A program made the position numbers and the translations under genes. From NCBI GenBank assembly GCA_910577375.1, contig CAJTLT010000001.1:178952-242951 (forward strand): 64,000 bases of DNA, in the 5' to 3' direction. This document shows, piece after piece, positions 8,493 to 14,183 of this stretch (within the stretch, counting starts at the first letter, position 1; each line of letters opens with the position of its first letter). Under the pieces are notes generated by a model. That model did no database searches. It had not been told where the DNA came from and saw only the letters and a list, made by a program, of their open reading frames with translations. The DNA comes from an uncultured Christensenella sp. Lineage in GTDB: Bacteria > Bacillota > Clostridia > Christensenellales > Borkfalkiaceae.

Positions 8493-8723
8493 CTAAAAGT
8501 GTAATTTTTCCATTTCCGATACCTGAAAGATATTAGGCCAGTGCGTATATACTTTGTCGGTTGTATTCTGATTGCCGGTGCGATTTGTCGCATAATCTAC
8601 CCAGCTTTTATTTGCTCCGCATTCTTGTACCCTTGATGTAAAAGTATGGATCAGTTCGTAAAGGTGGTATTCTTTCGGAAACCGTCTTTTAAATGCCTGC
8701 GCCATTATGTTTGTATTCATCAC
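8493..8723 (-). pseudogene. Remnant of a tyrosine-integrase C-terminus
   Basis: About 76 residues match the C-terminal catalytic part of phage/ICE tyrosine recombinases. They align as the H-x-L-R-H-T-F box (here HLYELIHTF), the ECGxNxxVVDY...GH box (here degraded to ATNRTGN) and the nucleophile context NTTDKVYTHW. The second catalytic Arg is Ile and the GH is lost, and no N-terminal part exists. It lies just beyond tRNA-Leu(AAG), the expected place for such an integrase, so it marks an old tRNA-targeted insertion. Confidence 0.65.
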
Positions 8724-8856
8724 TATGCTTTTTTTGATTTCATTGAGGTAAGGGAGCAGAGCGCTGTGTATCGGAATGCGGCGGAACGTGGGCTTTTTGT
8801 TTCTGTTTTATTTGGAGTTTTTAATTGTCATAAATCTGCAAGGGAAGCGTTAGATT

Positions 8857-9186
8857 GTGGTAATTTTTTGTGATGAAGTTGGCGGGCTACGCGTTGTAAG
8901 ACTGGTTACGGAAAACCAGCCGAACACAACGAAACTTAAAGGCTATAACAAGGGTAATGGCAAGACTATATATTTCAAGCATTTTATTGAAATCAAAGAC
9001 GCGGACGGTAAGCCTATAAAGATTGGCGGCGTGCGTTTTATCGAGAACGATTCAAAATATGATTTAAACAACCGTCAAGTGGCGAAAGCCCGTGATACGG
9101 TACTAAATCATTCAAGACAAGCAACAGAGAACAAAAAGAAAATCGCCGTGTTAAAAAACGGTGATAAAAAGAAAAAGCAGGATTAA
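8857..9186 (+). pseudogene. Orphan reading frame, probably a truncated gene of unknown function
   Basis: Up to 109 residues, ending in a Lys-rich tail (KNGDKKKKQD). The frame is blocked by a stop at 8851-8853. It contains no ATG, only a GTG at 8857 without a convincing ribosome site. I recognise no family. It lies between the integrase remnant and the structured repeats, so it is probably the 3' part of a gene from the same decayed island. Confidence 0.35.
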
Positions 9187-9587
9187 ACCACCTGCTTCAA
9201 TGCCGGATTTAACACGGCGGGTGCAAGGCATTTCAGCCTTGCCTGCATTCAACCCTGTGGGTTGTGGTGTTCCTTTATTTCAAGAACCGTTAAAAGAATA
9301 ACATATTAAAAAATGACAGTCAAGTTAAAAAAACAGTAATTGAAAAAAGCATAAAAAAATAACGACGTGCCAAACACTTAAAAAGCATCAGCCGTGATTT
9401 CGTTAAGAAATCGTCGTTATTTGAATTAATATTAACACATCAAAAAATGACGGTCAAGCTTAAAAGACATGAATTGTAAAAAGAAAAAAGTAGTGGCGCT
9501 CAACACCTTTAAGGTATAAGCGATATTCCAAAGGAATAGCCACTACTAAAAAATATTATCAAGTACGAATTTAATAGTCAAGTTAAA
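9187..9587 (+). repeat. Array of three structured repeat units
   Basis: Three foldable segments lie in a row. Unit a (9187-9268) has a weak outer ACCAC/GTGGT stem and three inner hairpins, including GCAAGGC/GCCTTGC. Unit b (9358-9421) has a 10-bp outer stem AATAACGACG and an inner GATTTC/GAAATC hairpin. Unit c (9489-9547) has a 9-bp outer stem AGTAGTGGC and an inner ATTCC/GGAAT hairpin. All share AACAC (ACAC in b) after the 5' arm and a GCAT..CAGCC-like joint (GTATAAGC in c). Each is followed by an AT-rich spacer with GTCAAGYTTAAAA-like sequence (9319, 9453, 9577). No known RNA family is recognised. Confidence 0.5.
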
Positions 9588-9652
9588 AGGCGCAAATTTA
9601 TGAAAAAGAAATATAAGCGTTAAGTTTTATTTTTTATGGAAAAGTTATTATA

Positions 9653-9681
9653 TTGATTTTATCCTTTCTCAATGATATAAT
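9653..9681 (+). promoter_or_regulatory. Promoter of the flavodoxin-family gene
   Basis: TTGATT at 9653-9658, 17-bp spacer, perfect TATAAT at 9676-9681, 38 bases before the ATG. Confidence 0.75.
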
Positions 9682-9718
9682 GGTTAAAAAATAAACCTTT
9701 ATTCGGCAAAGATTAAAT

Positions 9719-10450
9719 ATGAACATAACAGTAATAAATGGCACGGAGAAACGTGGCGTTACTTGTAAATTAAAAGATATTTTTTTGGAAAGCTTCAGGT
9801 CGGCAGAGATAACTGAATTTTATTTACCGAAAGATTGTCCTGCTTTTTGTGCCGGCTGTACAAATTGTTTTATGCGCGGAGAAGATGCTTGCAAGGATTA
9901 TTCTTACATAAACGTCATTGAAAAGTCGCTTATGCAAGCCGATTTGGTTGTAATGACTTCTCCAACATATGTTATGCACGCTACCGGTGCAATGAAAGCG
10001 TTGTTAGACCATTTCGGCTATCGTTGGATGCCGCACAGACCTGCCGCGGAAATGTTCGGGAAACATGCAGTTATAATTACTCAATGCATTGGCTCCGGGG
10101 CAAAGTCGGCGGCAAATGATATAAAGCATAGTTTATCGTGGTGGGGCATTTCAAAAATCGGAATATTCAAATGTGCGCTTATTAGTGACATTGTATGGAG
10201 CAATTTGCCTGAAAAGAAGCGGAAAAGTTTGAAGAATAAAATCGACAGGCTTGCATACAAATTTGCAAGGCTTGATTATTCAATGCTGGCTCATACTTCG
10301 CTTATAACAAAAATTAAGTTCTATTTTTGCCGTATTATACAAAAACGGGTGCGCAAAAACGGAATTGCGGGTCTTGATAATGAATATTGGCACAATAATG
10401 GCTGGCTTGACGGTAGCCGTCCGTGGAAAAAAGTTAACCGTAAACATTGA
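9719..10450 (+). CDS. Flavodoxin-family NAD(P)H-dependent oxidoreductase
   Basis: A 243-residue FMN-binding flavodoxin-like fold. It opens with the phosphate-binding strand-loop ITVINGTEKRG. It then has a Cys cluster CAGCTNCFMRGEDAC typical of iron-sulfur flavoprotein-like reductases, and the SPTYVMHATGAMKALLDH active-site segment. The C-terminal third is basic. It stands alone between the repeat array and tRNA-Ser with its own promoter. Substrate unknown. Confidence 0.8.
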   Translation: MNITVINGTEKRGVTCKLKDIFLESFRSAEITEFYLPKDCPAFCAGCTNCFMRGEDACKDYSYINVIEKSLMQADLVVMTSPTYVMHATGAMKALLDHFGYRWMPHRPAAEMFGKHAVIITQCIGSGAKSAANDIKHSLSWWGISKIGIFKCALISDIVWSNLPEKKRKSLKNKIDRLAYKFARLDYSMLAHTSLITKIKFYFCRIIQKRVRKNGIAGLDNEYWHNNGWLDGSRPWKKVNRKH

Positions 10451-10602
10451 GAGTATTTTATATCGTATATTAAGGTAAATTTGAACAAAGCAATGGCTTT
10501 TATAAAATGTTTGGTTTGTATAGGTTAGTTTTTAAAATTTTAAAAACATTCGGCAAAATTGCTTGAATTTTTAATTTTTATAGTGTAAACTTAAAAAGCA
10601 AT

Positions 10603-10692
10603 GCAGAGATGGCGGAGTGGTCGAACGCGCACGACTCGAAATCGTGTTACGTAGGAATATGTACGGGGGTTCAAATCCCTCTCTCTGCGCCA
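10603..10692 (+). tRNA. tRNA-Ser, anticodon CGA; integration target
   Basis: Acceptor GCAGAGA/TCTCTGC, serine-type long variable arm, anticodon stem CACGA/TCGTG with loop CTCGAAA (anticodon CGA, codon UCG), discriminator G and encoded CCA. Its last six bases GCGCCA (10687-10692) are also the shared core of the element's attachment sites, so the gene remains intact after integration. TTGAAT-N17-TAAACT at 10563-10591 is a plausible promoter. Confidence 0.95.
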
Positions 10693-10711
10693 AGAGCAAC
10701 CGCGTTTGAAC
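10687..10711 (+). other. attL of the element
   Basis: Shared core GCGCCA (10687-10692), then a 9-base spacer and the arm GCGTTTGAAC (10702-10711). That arm is the exact inverted complement of GTTCAAACGC at 23328-23337. In the circular form the two arms are separated by 28 bases, and their dyad centre falls between the first two bases of the core. Confidence 0.8.
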
Positions 10712-10846
10712 CAAGAGGAAAACAGATTAAATTATATCTTTCTGAATGGAATTGCGGGCGTAGTTGCTAAAAGACGATACGCGCCGAGATGTTACGCGAA
10801 CAATTATAACGTTCACGGGGCAAACGGCAAGTTCGTTAAATTGTAA
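10688..10846 (+). other. Detached C-terminal coding tail of the serine recombinase
   Basis: In the frame CGC CAA GAG from the core there are 51 open codons after the shared Arg, with stop TAA at 10844-10846. A terminator follows immediately. The frame is the same as the recombinase's own CGC CAG at 23352-23357. The tail contains YIFLNGIAGVVAKR and ends in KFVKL. A homologous tail (YVFVNGVAGFVAKR) sits in the relic at 41958-42032. In the integrated state this segment has no start codon and is silent. Excision would restore it as the end of the recombinase. Confidence 0.8.
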
Positions 10847-10849
10847 AAG

Positions 10850-10885
10850 AAAAAAGGCAATGAGTTTTCACTCGTTGCCTTTTTT
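10850..10885. terminator. Bidirectional terminator between recombinase tail and rep
   Basis: A hairpin of about 15 bp (AAAAAAGGCAATGAG with CTCGTTGCCTTTTTT, one G-T pair) lies between two convergent frames. It is followed on the rep side by CTATCTCCCACCC at 10886-10898, a block repeated in the relic at 41906-41918. Confidence 0.8.
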
Positions 10886-10918
10886 CTATCTCCCACCCAA
10901 GCCCACCCAACGGAATGG

Positions 10919-11947
10919 TTAAAAAGGTATATCGCCGTCATCATCAATAGCTATGAGCTTCGTCGGCTTTTTCAATTCGCCCGTATGCTTGTTTACGGGC
11001 ATTTCCTTGCTTATGTCAAAATTATATACCGCCGTTATACGCCGCAGGAATGCCGCCCACGTTGCAGGTTCAGACTGTTGTATATTTGCGTATTGCTCTT
11101 TCAATGAAAGATTAGAAACAATATACACCGTATCATAGCAAGCAACGCGGTTATAATTTCGCCCTCGTATTCGTATCGGTTGCCCGTCCAAGTAGTCCAA
11201 TATTTCCGATATTTTGAACGAACTGCGGAACTCGTCCAAAAATAAGACCTTTTCGCCGTTGTAATCGTCTATCCAGCCGAACTCATAATTTGTTGTCCTG
11301 TACACGTCGTCGTAACCGTGCTTTTCAAAAACGTAACTCGTCTTTCCGCACCCAGCAGAGCCGTATATATAATAGACTTTCATTTGTCGGAATACTCTTT
11401 TGTATTTGTTTTCCAAATGCGACTGTCTAAATTCCCGCGCCCAATTTATGACCTTTATAAAACGGTTGCCGTGTTTTTTAGATAAGTCGTAAAAGCACAT
11501 ACCGCTTTCAATATCTTTCATTATGTCGGTTAAGTCAGAGCGTTCCCCGATTTCCGCATATTCGCCGTATTCGTAGTATTGCGGGCTTATGCGCGTTTCC
11601 TCGTCCATACAGTATAAACGGGCTTGTGAGCGTTTTCCTCTGCGTTGTTCTATATGCGCGTCCACGCCGATAGTTTCTTTTGATAGGTACTTTTTAATGG
11701 TAGTAAACCATTTCGGTTGAGTAAACTCGAAATAACCTTGATAATGTTCCGTTCCCGTTTCGGGTGCTTTTTCTCTTTGAAAAACCACATAGCGCAATTC
11801 GGGTAAAGATTGCAGATAGGTTAAAAATTCTTGTTCACTTTGTACGGGGTTATTCACGGTAAAGCACCAATCGCGGGCTTGTGAGTTCTTTTTTATTTCG
11901 GGTTGTTCTTCCGTTATAGACAGGTCAATTTTAATTTTATCGTCCAT
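10919..11947 (-). CDS. rep: CRESS-type replication initiator: HUH endonuclease plus SF3 helicase
   Basis: A 342-residue rolling-circle initiator that nicks its origin and unwinds DNA. HUH motif I is WCFTVNNP (27-34), motif II EHYQGYFEF (H68, Q70), and motif III LYCMDEE with the presumed nucleophile Tyr112; the usual Lys after YCx is Asp115. The SF3 helicase part has Walker A GSAGCGKT (196-203), Walker B LFLDEF (235-240), motif C VYIVSN (274-279) and an Arg finger FLRRI (300-304). This is the domain order of circovirus, geminivirus and bacterial plasmid CRESS Reps. The start codon lies 13 bases from the iterons of the origin, with GGGGG as ribosome site. It is the leftmost gene, convergent with the recombinase tail. 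Confidence 0.93.
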   Translation of the reverse strand: MDDKIKIDLSITEEQPEIKKNSQARDWCFTVNNPVQSEQEFLTYLQSLPELRYVVFQREKAPETGTEHYQGYFEFTQPKWFTTIKKYLSKETIGVDAHIEQRRGKRSQARLYCMDEETRISPQYYEYGEYAEIGERSDLTDIMKDIESGMCFYDLSKKHGNRFIKVINWAREFRQSHLENKYKRVFRQMKVYYIYGSAGCGKTSYVFEKHGYDDVYRTTNYEFGWIDDYNGEKVLFLDEFRSSFKISEILDYLDGQPIRIRGRNYNRVACYDTVYIVSNLSLKEQYANIQQSEPATWAAFLRRITAVYNFDISKEMPVNKHTGELKKPTKLIAIDDDGDIPF

Positions 11948-11960
11948 ATTACCCCCAAAA

Positions 11961-12007
11961 GTGTTACAGTGTTACATAGTGGCGTAAAGGTAATACTATT
12001 TACGCCA
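11961..12007 (-). other. CRESS rolling-circle origin: nonanucleotide hairpin plus tandem iterons
   Basis: Read on the minus strand: stem TGGCGTAAA, loop TAGTATTACC, stem TTTACGCCA (12007-11980). The loop holds the nonanucleotide TAGTATTAC (11998-11990), which CRESS Reps cut as TAGTATT/AC. Beside it, toward rep, are two head-to-tail copies of TGTAACAC (11976-11969 and 11968-11961), in the place where Rep-binding iterons lie in circoviruses and geminiviruses. The rep ATG follows 13 bases later, so Rep binding could also control its own transcription. Confidence 0.9.
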
Positions 12008-12031
12008 GCGCGGGCGGCAAGCCGCCCGCGC
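12008..12031. terminator. GC-rich hairpin beside the origin
   Basis: An 11-bp perfect stem GCGCGGGCGGC/GCCGCCCGCGC with a two-base AA centre, abutting the origin stem with no gap. It has no T-run, so it may be an insulating terminator for the upstream genes, part of the origin, or a replication pause. The relic keeps a matching hairpin (41754-41777) in the same position. Confidence 0.65.
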
Positions 12032-12038
12032 ATTGCCG

Positions 12039-12368
12039 TTATTGTTGCGGCGGGTTGATGAGCGCGGCGGGCGCAACGTATATAAGCGTTTCGCGCTTGC
12101 GTTGTTTCCGTAGTTCCGCTTGCCGCTTGCGCTGTTCGCGCCGTAGTAACTTAAAGTCTTTCATAAGTTCGCGCGTAACAAACTTTGTATTCTTATTGAG
12201 AATGACCATTTTCGCCTTGTAGTCTAAAACGGTATCGTCTATGATTTCACGGAAAAAGCGCGGCGGCAGTTGCGTGTCGCTTTCTTTCATAGCCGTGAGA
12301 ATGTCTATATTCTCGAATATGACCGCTAATTTTTCCTTGTGTAGTTCGGTAAAATCTAATTTTTCCAT
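12039..12368 (-). CDS. Small basic element protein, unknown function
   Basis: 109 residues, predicted all-helical. The C-terminal half is very rich in Arg, Lys and Gln (KLLRREQRKRQAELRKQRKR), which suggests nucleic-acid binding. Its start overlaps the ATPase gene end by 13 bases, so the two are translationally linked. It is the last gene before the origin. No family recognised. Confidence 0.65.
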   Translation of the reverse strand: MEKLDFTELHKEKLAVIFENIDILTAMKESDTQLPPRFFREIIDDTVLDYKAKMVILNKNTKFVTRELMKDFKLLRREQRKRQAELRKQRKRETLIYVAPAALINPPQQ

Positions 12369-13231
12369 AGTTCCGTAACCTCGCTGTTATTGCTTTTTTG
12401 CTCGTTCTGATTGAAAAGCGGGTAACGCTTGCACCGCGCCAGCATAGCCGCCTTATCGTTGCCCGTAAGCGTTGCGGGCGTGGTATGGTAGTTGCCCGTC
12501 ATACCGTTGTAAAAGTATTCTTTGCCGCTGTAACTGTCAACGCAAGCGTAAATATTCCCGTAATGCGTGTATGCCGTTTTAACGCCTATTTTTGCGTTGC
12601 CGCTGTCTTTGTAACGCGCGTATTGCCGAACGCCCGAAAACTCAAAACAGTTCCATACGGTTTTAATAAGCCGCCCGTATAGGTCGTAATAATCGCGCTT
12701 GCCTTGCACCTCTATGAGTTTGTCGGAAAGAGAACGAAAGCGTTTGTCTGCGCTGTCGTCTATTTGCGTGTCAGCCCACATCTGAACGCCGACCTTGCGT
12801 TGCCGTTCAATGTAACGTAGAAAGTAGTCCGCAACCCGTTCCGCCGTCATTGATTTTCTACTGTCTAACTTGCTTTGAATTTCGGGCAGAAAGATTTTCG
12901 CGTATGGCAAGAGATAGTCAACCTCGTGAACGCCGTCGTACAGTCCTATGCGTTCAAATTGCAGTTCCATAGAAACGCGCGGCTTGTAGCCCATACCGCG
13001 AGATATGAAAGTATCGTCAACGACATAAACAAGGTGTTGAACGTGCGGCGCGAGAGATAGATTTTCCCAGCCGCCAGCGCGTAAGCGGGCTATTTCCTTT
13101 TTGCAAATAGATAGGTCATAAACGGACAGCGGCGGTATCATATATTGCGTTGCAAAATGCGCAAGTAAGGTTGTTTTACCTACGCCGCGTTCGCCTACAA
13201 CGTAAGTTAAATAATACGTTTTGTTTTCCAT
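12356..13231 (-). CDS. P-loop ATPase resembling Zot/pI or HerA-type assembly ATPases
   Basis: 291 residues. Walker A is GERGVGKTT (13-21) and a Walker B-like strand is LVYVVDDTF (about 67-75). Further on comes WADTQIDDSADKRFRSLSDKLIEV, which resembles the conserved 'Q...D..iR.l' segment of Zot-domain proteins of filamentous phages. No transmembrane helix is evident, unlike classical Zot/pI. Filamentous phages use such an ATPase for extrusion; other elements use related ATPases for DNA transport. Placement in the Zot family is by pattern only. ATG 13231 chosen; an upstream non-ATG codon adds two residues. Confidence 0.6.
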   Translation of the reverse strand: MENKTYYLTYVVGERGVGKTTLLAHFATQYMIPPLSVYDLSICKKEIARLRAGGWENLSLAPHVQHLVYVVDDTFISRGMGYKPRVSMELQFERIGLYDGVHEVDYLLPYAKIFLPEIQSKLDSRKSMTAERVADYFLRYIERQRKVGVQMWADTQIDDSADKRFRSLSDKLIEVQGKRDYYDLYGRLIKTVWNCFEFSGVRQYARYKDSGNAKIGVKTAYTHYGNIYACVDSYSGKEYFYNGMTGNYHTTPATLTGNDKAAMLARCKRYPLFNQNEQKSNNSEVTELWKN

Positions 13232-13256
13232 AAGCACCCCAGCAAAAAGAATAAGA

Positions 13257-13277
13257 GAGCGGACGAAACGCCCGCTC
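13257..13277 (-). terminator. Imperfect hairpin upstream of the ATPase gene
   Basis: GAGCGGACG, loop AAA, CGCCCGCTC with one mismatch, followed on the minus strand by a T-rich run. It may separate the 133-residue gene from the ATPase gene. Confidence 0.45.
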
Positions 13278-13292
13278 CCTCGTAAGATTTAA

Positions 13293-13694
13293 TTATTTAT
13301 TGCCTGTATTGCGGCGGTTGCCTTTGGGCTTACTGTCGGCGGGCGGCGCGGGCGGCGGTGTTGCCGCCTCGTCGTTTTTCAGATTGTTGTAAATGAATGA
13401 GGAATTACGCCGCCCGATATTCCCCATATGCGCGTATGCGTTTTGCTGTCCTTTACGATATGACTTTCTTTGTTCGGGCGTAAACTGCTTTGCAAATTCG
13501 CGCTTTTGTTCGGTGGTATAAGGTGTAAATGTGCTGTTTGGCTGTTGCTGTTCGCTCATAGGTTTTTGCTCCTTTTTAGTGGTTTTTCCGTCGGCTATAT
13601 AGTCAGAACGCGACACCATAATGAGAGTTGCCGAACCGTCGGCGGCGCGGGCGTATGTTCCTTGATAGCCTTGCGGTATTTTCGGGTTTGCCAT
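13293..13694 (-). CDS. Low-complexity element protein, unknown function
   Basis: 133 residues, rich in Gln, Thr, Pro and Asn, with a Pro-Ala stretch (TPPPAPPADS) and a basic end (KGNRRNTGNK). No hydrophobic segment is seen. It appears largely disordered and could be a DNA-condensing or scaffold-like protein, but nothing identifies it. It starts three bases after the stop of the preceding gene, indicating co-translation. Confidence 0.6.
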   Translation of the reverse strand: MANPKIPQGYQGTYARAADGSATLIMVSRSDYIADGKTTKKEQKPMSEQQQPNSTFTPYTTEQKREFAKQFTPEQRKSYRKGQQNAYAHMGNIGRRNSSFIYNNLKNDEAATPPPAPPADSKPKGNRRNTGNK

Positions 13695-13697
13695 AGG

Positions 13698-14063
13698 TTA
13701 CGCCTTTTTCGCGGGCGCGGGCGTTTCGTCCTTTGCGGCTTTTGCGAGTAGCAATTCCACAATGGTATTTGTAGCGCGGGGCAGAAAGTAAAAATATTCG
13801 TCGTCGTTGAACATTTTGAGTACAACCGCGATATATTCCGCGCCGCTTTTGTCGCTCGTTCTCTTTTCGAGCGTAAAACTCTTGAAAGGCTCAACGCCCA
13901 ATTCCGTGCAAGTCTGAATAAGTTCGACGACCTCTTTATCGCACCACACGTCAGCCGAACGCCCGTTTATAAGTTCCACACGCACAAAATGATTTTTGCC
14001 GCCGCGTTTCGAGGGCTTTGCCACAATCTTGATTTCCTTGACTACCTTGTTTAAGTTTTCCAT
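13698..14063 (-). CDS. Small element protein, possibly single-strand DNA binding
   Basis: 121 residues with alternating beta-type segments (IKIVAKPSKRGGKNHFVRVELINGRSADVWCD) and a Pro-Ala-Lys tail. It has a good ribosome site (aggag) before ATG 14063 and is paired with the next gene. A single-strand DNA-binding role would suit a rolling-circle element, but this is context only; no motif proves it. Confidence 0.55.
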   Translation of the reverse strand: MENLNKVVKEIKIVAKPSKRGGKNHFVRVELINGRSADVWCDKEVVELIQTCTELGVEPFKSFTLEKRTSDKSGAEYIAVVLKMFNDDEYFYFLPRATNTIVELLLAKAAKDETPAPAKKA

Positions 14064-14183
14064 TTTTAACTCCTAATAAATTATTTTTAACCGCCGCAAA
14101 TCACGTTGCGCACCGTCATTTTAAGCGGCTAATGGTGGGGCTTTTTGCGCTTACCCCAAGCGTTATAATTAAGTTGTTTTGTT

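Noticed and set aside
9358..9547. Integron attC sites, because unit c contains GCTCAAC (a RYYYAAC-like box) in a foldable repeat
   Set aside because: The partner GTTRRRY box is missing, the other units lack the box, the spacers are too short for cassettes, and no integron integrase is present.
9187..9587. CRISPR array or type III toxin-antitoxin RNA array
   Set aside because: Units are not identical and the spacers resemble each other. No cas gene and no recognisable endoribonuclease toxin adjoin them.
10669..10676. GTTCAAAT near the tRNA-Ser end as a half-site of the recombinase
   Set aside because: It is the universal T-loop of the tRNA and is not at the same distance from the core as the real arm.
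12008..12031. GC hairpin as a second replication origin
   Set aside because: It has no nonanucleotide and only a two-base centre; it is more likely a terminator or an accessory structure of the origin.
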